Assembly: GCA_001556995.1 (NCBI GenBank)
Contig: LSKF01000122.1
Span: 10,602 to 74,601 of the forward strand
Length of the DNA: 64,000 nt
Reading direction: 5' to 3'
From: Erythrobacteraceae bacterium CCH12-C2
GTDB lineage: Bacteria; Pseudomonadota; Alphaproteobacteria; Sphingomonadales; Sphingomonadaceae
The notes below the pieces were generated by a model that saw nothing but the letters and a program-made list of their open reading frames with translations, made no database searches and had not been told where the DNA came from. This document shows, piece by piece, positions 1 to 8,214 of the stretch. Position 1 is the first letter of the stretch. Every line of letters starts with the position of its first letter. The position numbers were made by a program, and so were the translations under genes.

Positions 1-35
1 GGGCGGGCTTAGGGCGGAGCGCGGCGGTTTTCCAG

Positions 36-53
36 CTTTCACTTTATTGTCGC
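36..53 (+). promoter_or_regulatory. Candidate Pho box upstream of alkaline phosphatase
   Basis: Two 7-base half-sites, CTTTCAC and TTGTCGC, lie 11 bases apart, the repeat period of PhoB-binding Pho boxes. I count 12 of 18 matches to the enterobacterial consensus. The last base is 45 bases before the phosphatase ATG, the same distance as in the candidate upstream of pstS at 14785. Each site alone is weak; the shared spacing and the phosphate-related genes raise the odds. Inference. Confidence 0.4.
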
Positions 54-98
54 ACAGCCGCGCGATAGGGCGGAGCGACCTCGCCGGAGAGCCCCATC

Positions 99-1481
99 AT
101 GACCCGCACCATCCTTGCCGCCCTGCTGCTCACCAGCGCCGCCATGCCTGCCTTGGCCAAGGACGCACCTGCCGAGCCGAAAGCCAAGAACGTGATCCTG
201 TTCATCGGCGACGGCATGGGCATTTCCACCATCACCGCCGCGCGCATCTATGAAGCGCAGAAGCGCGGCGAGACGGGGGAGGAGAACAGCCTGAGCTTTG
301 AGAAGTTCGAGAATGTTGCGCTGGTCAAGACCTACAATACCAATGCGCAGGTGCCCGATTCTGCCGGCACGGCAACCGCGATGCACTCGGGCGTGAAGAC
401 CCGCATTGGCGTGCTGGGCATCGGTCCGGCGGCGGAGAAGGGTGTGTGCCGCGATGCATTGGCGAACCCGCTTCCCTTGCTGGGCGAGGAAGTGAAGCAG
501 CGCGGCCTTGCGCTCGGGATCGTCACCACCACGCGGATCACCCATGCGACCCCGGCGAGCGTCTATTCGCGCAGCGCCGATCGGGACTGGGAAAAAGACA
601 ATGACATCCCCGCCGGTCAGCGCGCTGGCGGGTGCAAGGACATCGCGCTGCAACTGGCCGAAGCGAAGTTCGACGTAGCGCTCGGCGGCGGGACGGCGAT
701 GTTCTATGGCAAGGACAAGGGCGGGCGCCGCGAAGATGCGGCAGCCGATCTCCCCGCCCAGTGGGCGGCCAAGAACGGCGGCGTGGTGGTCAAGGATACC
801 GCAGGGCTGATGGCCGCGCCGATGGACAAGCCGGTGTTCGGCCTGTTCAACCCCAGCCACATGACCTTCATGGCCGAGCGCAAGCCGGATTCGCCCGAGC
901 CGACCCTGACTGACATGACCGCGCAGGCGATTGCGCGGCTCTCGGCTGATCCCGATGGCTTCTACCTGATGGTCGAAGGTGGGCGGATCGACCACGGACA
1001 CCACGCAGGCCAAGCAGGCTATGCGCTGGAAGAGGCGGTCGAGTTCGCGCGCGCGGTGCAATGGGCGGTCGATCATACTGACCCTGCCGACACGCTGATC
1101 ATGGTCACCGCCGATCACAGCCACGTCTTCACTATTTCGGGCTATCCCAAGCGCGGGAACGACATCCTCGGGCTGGTGGTGCCCCCGGCTGGGCAGGGCG
1201 AGGATGGCGGCGACGGCATGACCCCGGTCAACGCTGCCGACGGCAAGCCCTACACGACGCTCGGCTATGCCAACGGCCCGGGCGCGGTGAAGGGTGAGCG
1301 CCCGGTGCCCGAAACCGGGATCGCCGCGCGCCAGCAATCACTGGTCCCGACCGGCGCCGAAACCCATGGCGGCGAGGATGTCGCCCTGTTCGCGACCGGC
1401 CCGGGGGCCGAGCGCGTGCGCGGGGTGATGGAGCAGAACCTGATCTACAGCGTCATCCGCAAGGCATTGGGCTGGGAGTGA
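99..1481 (+). CDS. phoA: Periplasmic alkaline phosphatase (PhoA family)
   Basis: Hydrolyses phosphate monoesters outside the cytoplasm, normally to scavenge phosphate. The 460-residue product begins with a Sec-type signal peptide (about residues 1-20, ending ALA). It carries the family's metal and catalytic motifs in order: DGMG near residue 38, the nucleophile context DSAGTAT with Ser at about 88, DHGHHAGQ near 298, DHSH near 339, and a late THGGEDV. The length fits the family. The start is supported by GGAGAG seven bases upstream. A candidate Pho box lies at 36-53, and a REPIN-like palindrome follows the stop. No operon partner is seen. The family assignment is firm; the exact subfamily name is less so. 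Confidence 0.9.
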   Translation: MTRTILAALLLTSAAMPALAKDAPAEPKAKNVILFIGDGMGISTITAARIYEAQKRGETGEENSLSFEKFENVALVKTYNTNAQVPDSAGTATAMHSGVKTRIGVLGIGPAAEKGVCRDALANPLPLLGEEVKQRGLALGIVTTTRITHATPASVYSRSADRDWEKDNDIPAGQRAGGCKDIALQLAEAKFDVALGGGTAMFYGKDKGGRREDAAADLPAQWAAKNGGVVVKDTAGLMAAPMDKPVFGLFNPSHMTFMAERKPDSPEPTLTDMTAQAIARLSADPDGFYLMVEGGRIDHGHHAGQAGYALEEAVEFARAVQWAVDHTDPADTLIMVTADHSHVFTISGYPKRGNDILGLVVPPAGQGEDGGDGMTPVNAADGKPYTTLGYANGPGAVKGERPVPETGIAARQQSLVPTGAETHGGEDVALFATGPGAERVRGVMEQNLIYSVIRKALGWE

Positions 1482-1502
1482 TTTGGCTACGTTTTAGGCA
1501 CC

Positions 1503-1602
1503 GCTCGTCCTGAGCTTGTCGAAGGACCGTCCTGCTGCTTGAGCCGGAGGTGCTTGGCCCGAAGTGAAAAGCAGCCCTTCGACAAGCTCAGGGCGAACGG
1601 AC
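1503..1602. repeat. REPIN-like palindromic repeat, copy A
   Basis: About 100 bases with two inverted arms, CCTGAGCTTGTCGAAGG and its complement CCTTCGACAAGCTCAGG, separated by about 45 bases. It is in the opposite orientation to copies B (3981-4074) and C (8111-8208), judged from the internal sequence GGGCTGC next to one arm. It sits 21 bases after the phosphatase stop, where it could fold into an mRNA 3' hairpin. Confidence 0.85.
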
Positions 1603-1620
1603 AAACGGCGGTGATCAATA

Positions 1621-1657
1621 AACAAAAACCCTCGACCCGGGGGCGATGGGTCGAGGG
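1621..1657 (-). terminator. Rho-independent terminator, leftward
   Basis: On the minus strand a perfect 10-bp stem (CCCTCGACCC with GGGTCGAGGG, 9-base loop) is followed by TTTTTGTTTATT. It therefore ends leftward transcription, either read-through from lolA, whose stop is about 175 bases upstream, or a separate small RNA between the two. There is no T-run on the plus-strand side, so it does not serve the phosphatase gene. Confidence 0.8.
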
Positions 1658-1743
1658 TTCCATGGAGCGTTCGTCACGCTTGTGCAAGGCGGCCCGTCTG
1701 AAGGGTGGGCAACAGGGGGGAAACCTCCCTTCGGCCGTCCTTG
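1621..1743 (-). ncRNA. Candidate structured small RNA or long lolA 3' UTR
   Basis: The 351-base gap 1482-1832 has no convincing gene. Right of copy A it folds strongly. On the minus strand a long rod spans 1743-1685, with paired blocks CAAGG/CCTTG, CGGCC/GGCCG and GAAGGG/CCCTTC separated by bulges. Then come a small hairpin AGCGT/ACGCT at 1666-1680 and the terminator at 1621-1657. This is the layout of a bacterial small RNA of roughly 120-200 bases. I could not match it to 6S, 4.5S, tmRNA or a named alphaproteobacterial family. The 5' end is unknown, and a structured lolA 3' UTR is the main alternative. Confidence 0.4.
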
Positions 1744-1832
1744 TTAAGAATGATTACCCCCTCAAGCCTTTCACGGACATGAACGCGCGCAGAATTCTGT
1801 CGCTTCTGTACAACTGTTCGTCCCGGTGACGT

Positions 1833-2501
1833 TTATCCCGGACGACGAGACGTTCGGCGCGGGTCCTTGAAGGTGAAGGTGCTGTCGGCCACCACCAGCC
1901 CATAGCGCTGGTTTGAAAGCTGCACCCGGGTGCGGTTGTTCTGCGCATCGAGCGCGACCCAATGGGTCAGCTGCAATCCGCCCGGCGCCGAAGGGTTGCG
2001 CACGAAAATCAGGTTGATCATCCCGAATTCGGGCTTCTTGGGATCACGCACCTCGACGCTCAGCACGTCCGGGTTGCCGGTCGGGATCAGCTTGCCGAAG
2101 CGTTTCACGTCGCGCTGCGGATCAAACAGTGCGCCGAGCGGCGAATTGCCGATCGGCCAGCGCTCAACCTGATTGACCTCGTAATCGACGACAAACAGCG
2201 ACTTGCCGTTCGAAATGACCAGCAGGTCGGCGTCCTTGCCGTAATCAAAGCGGATCTTGCCGGGGCGCTTCATCGTCATCACGCCGCGCACAGTGTTGCC
2301 CAGCCTGTCGGTCTGAGCGAAGTCGGCTTTCATGGTCGAAATCGCGCGCAGCGCCTCGACCACGCGGTCAAGATCGCTTGCGGATTGGGCAGCAAGAGGA
2401 GGGGTGATCGCGGGCGCGACAGCCGGGATGAGCCCAAGCGCAAGTGCGCTGGCTCCCATGCCAAGCAGGATCGGGCGGATCGGAAGATGGAGCTTGTTCA
2501 T
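1833..2501 (-). CDS. lolA: Outer-membrane lipoprotein carrier LolA
   Basis: Periplasmic chaperone that carries lipoproteins from LolCDE in the inner membrane to the outer membrane. The 222-residue product from the ATG at 2501 has an N-terminal hydrophobic export segment (about residues 8-35) and then a LolA-like beta-rich domain starting around SDLDRVVEALRAISTMKADFAQTD, with the typical GVMTMKRPGKIRFDY stretch. An in-frame upstream start at 2564 would put 21 basic residues before the signal peptide and is less likely. rpmG lies 81 bases upstream, also leftward. The C-terminus (RRTSRRPG) is basic and probably disordered. A terminator about 175 bases past the stop may end this transcript. Confidence 0.88.
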   Translation of the reverse strand: MNKLHLPIRPILLGMGASALALGLIPAVAPAITPPLAAQSASDLDRVVEALRAISTMKADFAQTDRLGNTVRGVMTMKRPGKIRFDYGKDADLLVISNGKSLFVVDYEVNQVERWPIGNSPLGALFDPQRDVKRFGKLIPTGNPDVLSVEVRDPKKPEFGMINLIFVRNPSAPGGLQLTHWVALDAQNNRTRVQLSNQRYGLVVADSTFTFKDPRRTSRRPG

Positions 2502-2582
2502 GCCGCTGCGCCTAAAGCCGCGGGCTTGAACTGTCGATGAATTATAGCGCCCGCTGCCAACCATGCGCGGGCGCGCCAGACC

Positions 2583-2750
2583 TTACTTGATCTTGGCTTC
2601 CTTGAACTCGACATGCTTGCGCGCGACGGGATCGTACTTGCGGAAGCTCATCTTCTCGGTGATGTTGCGTGGGTTCTTCTTGGTCACGTAGAAGAAGCCG
2701 GTGCCTTCGCTCGAGACGAGGCGGATCTTCACGGTGGTGGGCTTCGCCAT
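2583..2750 (-). CDS. rpmG: 50S ribosomal protein L33
   Basis: Large-subunit ribosomal protein of 55 residues. The translation begins [20 protein letters not shown] and continues through [18 protein letters not shown] and ends EAKIK, which is the bacterial L33 pattern over its full length. The cysteine pairs of zinc-binding L33 paralogues are absent, so this is the zinc-independent form. It lies alone, leftward, between lolA and the release-factor gene. Confidence 0.96.
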   Translation of the reverse strand: MAKPTTVKIRLVSSEGTGFFYVTKKNPRNITEKMSFRKYDPVARKHVEFKEAKIK

Positions 2751-2890
2751 GGCGGGTTCCTGTCAATTGGATCGGCCCGGCGGGTTGCTGTCGCAGGGCT
2801 AAAAAAGCAAATAGCGGCGCGCCCGGAAGGCCCGGCACACCGCCACGTAGGCGCGCCATTCGCCGATTCACCGGGAAAAGTCAAGACGGG

Positions 2891-3319
2891 TTACCAGTCG
2901 CCCGCGCGTGGCTTGCTGCGATTGGCCTTCACCGCACCGCGCACTTTCTTGACCTTCAGCCGCTCGGTCTTGCCGACCCGGTTGAGCCGGGTCTTGGCGC
3001 GGCGCTTGGGCTCGGTCTGCGCCTCCTCCAGCAGCGCGGCGAGCTTTGCGCGCGCATCCTGGCGGTTGGCGTCCTGCGTGCGGTGCGCCTTGGAGGTGAT
3101 GATGAGATCGCCATTGCCCGCCAGTTTCGACCCCGCCAGCGCTCGCAGCCGCGCGAACACCGGGGGCGCAAGGCGCAAGGCGTAGATATTGACGCGCAGC
3201 TCGACTTCGGTGGCGACCTTGTTGGCGTTCTGCCCGCCGGGGCCGGAGCCAGCGAGGAAGCTTTCCTCCGCCAGCCTCAGCGCGCGGGACACCAGCGGTT
3301 CGGGCGCATCCTCATCCAT
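2891..3319 (-). CDS. arfB: Peptidyl-tRNA hydrolase / ribosome rescue factor ArfB
   Basis: Releases peptides from stalled ribosomes by hydrolysing peptidyl-tRNA. The 142-residue product has the class I release-factor motif GSGPGGQNANK near residues 22-32, with catalytic GGQ. It ends in a lysine/arginine-rich tail (KKVRGAVKANRSKPRAG), like ArfB/YaeJ proteins that insert into the mRNA channel. It lacks the codon-recognition domains of RF1/RF2. The ATG at 3319 overlaps the stop of the upstream pseudouridine synthase by eight bases, so the two are probably translationally coupled. A longer in-frame start at 3397 would run into that gene and is unlikely. Confidence 0.9.
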   Translation of the reverse strand: MDEDAPEPLVSRALRLAEESFLAGSGPGGQNANKVATEVELRVNIYALRLAPPVFARLRALAGSKLAGNGDLIITSKAHRTQDANRQDARAKLAALLEEAQTEPKRRAKTRLNRVGKTERLKVKKVRGAVKANRSKPRAGDW

Positions 3320-3971
3320 CGCGCGCGCCCAGCGCGGCGAAATCGGCAGGCAGGGGCGCGCGGGCTTCGATGGCCGGTTTGCCCTCACGGGTGACATTCA
3401 GGCTTTCGGCATGGAGCATCGTCCGCCCTGCCCCCGCCACCGGCCCCGCGCCATAGACCGGATCGCCCAAGAGCGGCGCGCCCAGCCCCTTGAGCGCGTG
3501 GACCCGCAGCTGGTGGGTGCGCCCCGTTTCCGGGCGGAAACGGATCAGGCTGTGCGGTCCCAGCTCCTGCACCAACTCCCAGTGCGAGACCGCAGGCTTG
3601 CCCTTCTTCGCGGCGATCATCCGCCAGCCTTTCTCGGCCGAGCTGATCTTGGCAAGCGCCAGCTCGATCGTGCCTTGCGTCCCCGGCGGATGCCCGGAGA
3701 GGATGGCAAGATAGGTCTTGCCCACCGCGCGCTCCTCAAACGCCCGGTTGAACCGCGCCAGCGCCTTGGGATTGCGGGCGAGGAGCAGGCATCCGCTCGT
3801 GTCGGTATCGAGCCGATGCACCGCCACGGGACGCCGCTGGAAGCCGAATTTCAGATCGTCGAGGTGATCCTCCAGACATGTTCCACCGTTTTTGGGTCGA
3901 TCGACGGGCAGACCTTGGGGCTTGTCGATCACCAGCGCTTCGCCGTCTTCGTAGAGGATGGGCAAATTCAC
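3312..3971 (-). CDS. RluA-family RNA pseudouridine synthase
   Basis: Converts specific uridines in rRNA or tRNA to pseudouridine. The 219-residue product has the RluA signature HRLDTDTSGCLLLARN, containing the catalytic Asp, and the conserved GRTHQLRVHALKGLGAPLLGDP stretch. There is no S4 domain, as in the small RluA/RluE-like members; the target nucleotide cannot be told. I chose the GTG at 3971 because GGAG lies nine bases upstream and the core fold begins at once (LPILYEDGEALVIDKP). An ATG at 4040 is also open, but its extra residues are translated repeat DNA (copy B). It is coupled to arfB downstream. Confidence 0.85.
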   Translation of the reverse strand: MNLPILYEDGEALVIDKPQGLPVDRPKNGGTCLEDHLDDLKFGFQRRPVAVHRLDTDTSGCLLLARNPKALARFNRAFEERAVGKTYLAILSGHPPGTQGTIELALAKISSAEKGWRMIAAKKGKPAVSHWELVQELGPHSLIRFRPETGRTHQLRVHALKGLGAPLLGDPVYGAGPVAGAGRTMLHAESLNVTREGKPAIEARAPLPADFAALGARDG

Positions 3972-3980
3972 AGAACAAAA

Positions 3981-4074
3981 CTCCGTTCGCCCTGAGCTTG
4001 TCGAAGGGCTGCACTTCTTCTGAGCCTCGCCCTGAAGCAAAGGCAGTGCTTCGACAAGCTCAGCACGAACGGAA
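3981..4074. repeat. REPIN-like palindromic repeat, copy B
   Basis: About 94 bases with outer arms CCGTTCGCCCTGAGCTTG and its near complement CAAGCTCAGCACGAACGG. It exactly fills the gap between the pabB-pabC stop (4075-4077) and the region just upstream of the pseudouridine synthase. Its left edge carries the GGAG (read leftward) that serves as that gene's ribosome-binding site. Same orientation as copy C. Confidence 0.85.
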
Positions 4075-5889
4075 TTAGACCAGCACCGCCCGCATCAACC
4101 CACGCAGCGCATTGCCGATCCAGAAGCCATGGGTGAGGTCGTCCATCGTCACCTCAGCCTCCCGCGCGCGGCCTTCGGCGATCAGTTGCGCACGCAGCAC
4201 GCCGGGGAGCAGGCCGAGCGTGGTCGGCGGGGTGAGCAGCACGCCATCGGGGCCATCAGCGAAGACGCTAGTCCAACTGCCTTCGGTGACGCGGCCATCA
4301 CCGCGCACCAGCAGCGCCTCCTCCGCCCCAAACGCGCGCGCGGCCGCCAGCGCGTCCTCATAGAAACCCCGGTCGGAGGTCTTGTGCGCCAGCCGCCAGT
4401 CGGAGGGGTCAAGCGGATGCGGCAGAGCGGCCACTTGCACCGGCTCACCCAACGGGGCCGGCAAGGGGGTGGTTTCGAGAGCGCTCGCCCCGCTGCGCGC
4501 CACCAGCAGCCGCACGCGGGCAGGCGCATCGAGTTCAAAGCACAGCGCCTGAATCTGGTTGCGCAAGGCATGGCGATCAAAGGCGAAACCCAGCGCCGCC
4601 GCGCTCGCCTTCATCCGCGCTAGATGCCCTTCGAGCAGGGCGATGCCGCTTTCGGGCTCGAACCGCATGGTCTCAATGAGGTCAAAGGCAGGGGCCGTCA
4701 GTTCCGGCGCGGCGCGGCGCAGGAAGCCTGCCTTGACCTCGCATTCGCGCCGTTCCGACATCGCCTCGCTATCGGCCACCACCGCTGAACCTATGCCCAG
4801 CACCGCAGAACCTTGACCGTTCTCTATGGGCGTGAGCCGCACAGTGCGGATCGCCACGTTGAAGGCGGCGTTGCCATCCGCATCAATCCGCCCGATCGCC
4901 CCGCAATAGGCCCCGCGCGCATCGCGCTCTGCAGAAGCGAGCAATTCCATGGCCCGGATCTTGGGCGCACCCGTGATCGAGCCGCAGGGGAACAGCGCTC
5001 GCACCAGATCCATCGCGCCCTGCCCTGGCGCGAGCCGCGCGCGGACGGTCGAGACCATCTGGTGCACCGTCGGGTAGGTCTCGACCGCGAAGGGGGCATC
5101 GACCACCACGCTCCCGGCCTCGGCCACGCGGGCGAGATCGTTGCGCATCAGATCGACGATCATGAGATTTTCCGCCCGGTCCTTGACCGAAGCCGCCAGC
5201 GCCTCGGCCATCGCGGCGTCCTCGGCTGCATCAACCGCGCGGGGGCGGGTACCTTTCATCGGCTTGACCTTGGCCTCGCTGCCGTGGAGCGCGACGAACA
5301 GCTCGGGCGAGAAGCTGAGGAGCCAGTGCGCGCCGTCGAAGATCAGCCCGCCATAGCCCGCCGCCGCCGCGCCGCGCAGGGCGGCATAGAGCCCCACCGG
5401 ATCGCCGCGGAACGATCCGGCCAGCGGGTAGGTGAGGTTCGCCTGATAGATGTCTCCGCCAAGGATTGCCTCGCGCATCGCGGCGAAGGCTTGCGCGTAG
5501 CCGCCGGGGGAAAGCTGCGGTTCCATCGGACCGAGGGTGCCGGGACCTGCGGCTCGCGCGGCCAGCCAAGCGGGGACATCGACGGCGGCGATCCGCTGCG
5601 GCTCGGCGAACAGGCCAAGCCACACCAGCGGCCCCGCCGCGCCCGACCGTGCCGCGGCGAGGCCCTGAAGCTTCGGCTCCAGCGCCAGCCCCGCCTCATA
5701 GGCGATATAGCCCGCCAGCGCGCCGCCTTGGTCCTGCCGCGCCGCTTCCGCAGCGGCGAGCACGGCTTCGACCTCCTCCGGCCGGGTGGTGGTGAACAGC
5801 TGGGTGGGCGCTTCGTAGAGCAGCGCGTCGGCCGCCGTCTCCCCGGCGCGTGCGTCGTCCAGCAGCACGAATGGTAGCGTTGAACCCAT
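4075..5889 (-). CDS. pabBC: Fused aminodeoxychorismate synthase component I / aminodeoxychorismate lyase
   Basis: Makes 4-aminobenzoate for folate. The first about 370 residues form a chorismate-binding PabB domain with MKGTRPR, a region around DRAENLMIVDLMRNDLARV, and FPCGSITGAPKIRAMELLA, the lysine-containing PIAKG-equivalent region of this family. The remaining about 230 residues are a PLP-dependent class IV lyase (PabC) domain starting near FDLIETMRFEPESGIALLEGHLARM and ending SWTSVFAD...LLPGVLRAQL. The fusion is well known in alphaproteobacteria. The ATG at 5889 is preferred over 5973, because residues match the family from MGSTLPFVLLDD onward. The stop codon abuts repeat copy B. The amidotransferase PabA is not in the window. 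Confidence 0.9.
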   Translation of the reverse strand: MGSTLPFVLLDDARAGETAADALLYEAPTQLFTTTRPEEVEAVLAAAEAARQDQGGALAGYIAYEAGLALEPKLQGLAAARSGAAGPLVWLGLFAEPQRIAAVDVPAWLAARAAGPGTLGPMEPQLSPGGYAQAFAAMREAILGGDIYQANLTYPLAGSFRGDPVGLYAALRGAAAAGYGGLIFDGAHWLLSFSPELFVALHGSEAKVKPMKGTRPRAVDAAEDAAMAEALAASVKDRAENLMIVDLMRNDLARVAEAGSVVVDAPFAVETYPTVHQMVSTVRARLAPGQGAMDLVRALFPCGSITGAPKIRAMELLASAERDARGAYCGAIGRIDADGNAAFNVAIRTVRLTPIENGQGSAVLGIGSAVVADSEAMSERRECEVKAGFLRRAAPELTAPAFDLIETMRFEPESGIALLEGHLARMKASAAALGFAFDRHALRNQIQALCFELDAPARVRLLVARSGASALETTPLPAPLGEPVQVAALPHPLDPSDWRLAHKTSDRGFYEDALAAARAFGAEEALLVRGDGRVTEGSWTSVFADGPDGVLLTPPTTLGLLPGVLRAQLIAEGRAREAEVTMDDLTHGFWIGNALRGLMRAVLV

Positions 5890-5993
5890 GGCAAAAGCCT
5901 TGGCGCAAACCCGCGCCGCTGTCGAGAACTTGACCGCGCGGGCCGCCCCCTGCACATCGGCTTTCCAGTGCAATCAGCGGCAAGGGGGCGCGC

Positions 5994-7532
5994 ATGGCGG
6001 ATACGGAAACGGCGATCTATCTGGGGATTGGCGCTAATGGTGAGCAGCAGATGCTCAGCCTTGCCCGCGCCAACCGCCACGGGCTGATCGCGGGCGCGAC
6101 CGGGACCGGCAAGACCGTGACCCTGCAGGGCATTGCAGAAAGCTTTTCCGCCGCCGGGGTGCCGGTGTTCGTCGCCGATGTGAAGGGTGATCTGTCGGGC
6201 GTCGCCATGCCCGGCTCGCCCACCTTCAAGCACGCAGCCAGTTTGGAGGCGCGGGCCAAGGAGCTGGGCATCACCGACTACGCCTACTCCGACAATCCGG
6301 TGATCTTCTGGGACCTGTTCGGCAAGCAGGGGCACCCGATCCGCACCACGATTTCCGAGATGGGCCCGCTGCTGCTGGCCCGGCTGCTTGATCTCAACGA
6401 GACGCAGGAAGGCGTGCTCCAGATCATTTTCCGCTATGCCGACGAGCAGGGCCTGCTGCTGCTGGACTTCGAGGATCTGCAGGCGCTGTTGCAATGGGCG
6501 AACGAGAATTCGGCCGAACTTTCAGGCAAGTATGGCAACGTCACCCGCCCCTCGGTCGGCTCGATCCAGCGCCAGCTTTTGAGTTTCGAGGCGCAAGGGG
6601 CGGGGAATTTCTTTGGCGAACCGGCGCTGGAAATCGACGATTTCCTCAAGGTGGACGAACAGGGCCGGGGCTATATCAACGTGCTCGCCGCTGACGAGCT
6701 GATGCGCAGCCCCAAGCTCTATGCCACCTTCCTCTTGTGGCTGCTGGCGGAGCTGTTCGAAACGCTTCCCGAAGTCGGGGATCCCGAAAAGCCGAAACTG
6801 GTGTTCTTCTTCGATGAAGCCCACCTGTTGTTCGATGATGCCCCCAAAGCGCTGCAGGACACCATCGAGCGGGTGGTGCGGTTGATCCGGTCGAAGGGGG
6901 TCGGGGTCTATTTCGTCACCCAGAATCCAATTGATATTCCAGAGGAAGTGGCAGGTCAGCTGGGCAACCGGGTGCAGCACGCCCTGCGCGCTTTCACCCC
7001 GCGTGATCAGCGCGCGATCAAGGCGGCGGCGGAGACGTTTCGCATCAACCCCGATCTCGACGTCGCCGAAGCGATTACCGAGCTCAAAGTGGGTGAAGCG
7101 CTGGTCTCGACCCTCGATGAGAAGGGCGCGCCCACGATCGTCCAGCGCACGCTGATCAAGCCGCCGCGCTCACGCCTTGGCCCGCTGACGCCCAAGGAAC
7201 GCGCGATCATCCAGTCGGTTAGCCCGCTCGATGGCAAGTACGACACGGCGGTGGACCGCGAAAGCGCTGCCGAAGTGCTCGCCGCCAAGGCCGCCGATGC
7301 CGCTGCGACCGCCGAGGAAGTCGCCGCCAAGGGCGAGGAAGAAGTCGCCAAGCGCGCACGCAAGACCCCCTCGGTGTGGGAGAAAGCAGGCAAGAGTGCG
7401 ATGACCGCCGCAAGCGGTTCGCTGGCCTCGATCGCAGTGGCGGCGGTGCTCGGCAAGAAGTCGGGGGCCGATCCGCTGCGCACCGGCGCGACCGCCTTTG
7501 TGCGCAATCTGCTCGGCGGATTGATGCGGTAA
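5994..7532 (+). CDS. DUF853 / HerA-like ATPase (YjgR type)
   Basis: A cytoplasmic P-loop NTPase of 512 residues with unknown cellular role. Walker A is GATGTGKT at about residues 34-41 and Walker B is LVFFFDEAH near 270. The region VYFVTQNP and the IDIPEEV segment are typical of the DUF853/YjgR branch of the HerA-FtsK superfamily. Residues about 430-470 are Ala/Glu/Lys-rich and probably helical, followed by a short hydrophobic region near the C-terminus. The ATG at 5994 lies about 100 bases from the divergent pabB-pabC start. The known family members are linked to DNA processing only by homology, so no substrate is claimed. Confidence 0.85.
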   Translation: MADTETAIYLGIGANGEQQMLSLARANRHGLIAGATGTGKTVTLQGIAESFSAAGVPVFVADVKGDLSGVAMPGSPTFKHAASLEARAKELGITDYAYSDNPVIFWDLFGKQGHPIRTTISEMGPLLLARLLDLNETQEGVLQIIFRYADEQGLLLLDFEDLQALLQWANENSAELSGKYGNVTRPSVGSIQRQLLSFEAQGAGNFFGEPALEIDDFLKVDEQGRGYINVLAADELMRSPKLYATFLLWLLAELFETLPEVGDPEKPKLVFFFDEAHLLFDDAPKALQDTIERVVRLIRSKGVGVYFVTQNPIDIPEEVAGQLGNRVQHALRAFTPRDQRAIKAAAETFRINPDLDVAEAITELKVGEALVSTLDEKGAPTIVQRTLIKPPRSRLGPLTPKERAIIQSVSPLDGKYDTAVDRESAAEVLAAKAADAAATAEEVAAKGEEEVAKRARKTPSVWEKAGKSAMTAASGSLASIAVAAVLGKKSGADPLRTGATAFVRNLLGGLMR

Positions 7533-7540
7533 ACGGGGGC

Positions 7541-7564
7541 CGATTGTTCCACGTGGAACAATCG
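7541..7564. promoter_or_regulatory. parS-like ParB-binding palindrome, site 1
   Basis: A perfect 24-base palindrome with core TGTTCCACGTGGAACA at 7545-7560. This form of parS is known from pseudomonads; it differs from the TGTTTCACGTGAAACA form by one symmetric substitution per half. It sits nine bases past the DUF853 stop, between convergent genes, where regulatory sites for those genes would not be expected. A second, canonical site occurs at 31413-31430. Confidence 0.85.
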
Positions 7565-7645
7565 ACGACCCGTCAATGATCGCACAATGGCCGCGCAACG
7601 ACCCCGCAACGCCCATGCGTCGCGGGGAGCGTGCCGCGAGCCTTC

Positions 7646-8026
7646 CTATGCCTTGGGCATCATGCAGTAGGCGTTGAGCTTGTTCCCATCGGGGTCGCGG
7701 AAATAACCCGCGTAAAAGCCGTCGTCCCCGCGCGGCCCGGGTGCGCCTTCGCAGGTGCCACCCTTCGCCATCGCAATGTCATAGACCGCGTGGACATCCT
7801 CCGGCGTCTTGACCTCGAGCGCGACCATCACCCCGTTGCCGACCGTGGCGGGCTGCCCATCAAACGGCACCGTCGCCGCGATCCCCGGCGCGCCGCCCCA
7901 TGATCCCCAGGCGATGAAGGTTTCGAAGTCCATCATCCGCCCGACCCCGAAATGCGCGGCCAGCGCGTCATAGAACGCCGCTGCGCGCGGCAGATCATTG
8001 GTGCCTAGAGTAACATAGCCGATCAT
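7646..8026 (-). CDS. VOC (glyoxalase/dioxygenase-fold) family protein
   Basis: A 126-residue single-domain vicinal-oxygen-chelate protein. It opens MIGYVTLGTNDLPRAAAFYDAL, the typical first beta-alpha unit. It ends FYAGYFRDPDGNKLNAYCM, where DPDGN is the family turn before the last strand. Members are metal-dependent lyases, dioxygenases or resistance proteins; the substrate cannot be predicted from this sequence. It stands alone, leftward, convergent with the DUF853 gene across the parS-like site. The start codon gives the full fold and GGGAGG lies just upstream. Confidence 0.85.
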   Translation of the reverse strand: MIGYVTLGTNDLPRAAAFYDALAAHFGVGRMMDFETFIAWGSWGGAPGIAATVPFDGQPATVGNGVMVALEVKTPEDVHAVYDIAMAKGGTCEGAPGPRGDDGFYAGYFRDPDGNKLNAYCMMPKA

Positions 8027-8110
8027 TGAGTTCCCTCCCTTGCGATTGCGAATCGTGATGGAGGAACATTATAGGAACATTGGAGTGGCGGCAAGCCACC
8101 TGCCCCAACC

Positions 8111-8208
8111 CCCGTTCGCCCTGAGCCTGTCGAAGGGCTGCACTTTCTTCCGAGGCCGGACAGGATCAAGGGGAAGGACGGTCCTTCGACAGGCTCAGGA
8201 CGAACGGA
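8111..8208. repeat. REPIN-like palindromic repeat, copy C
   Basis: About 98 bases with arms CCTGAGCCTGTCGAAGG and CCTTCGACAGGCTCAGG. Both arms carry the same compensating change relative to copies A and B (T to C in one, A to G in the other), so pairing is kept. It lies between the promoter side of the VOC gene and the stop of the M24 peptidase, only six bases from that stop. Confidence 0.85.
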
Positions 8209-8214
8209 GCTTTA

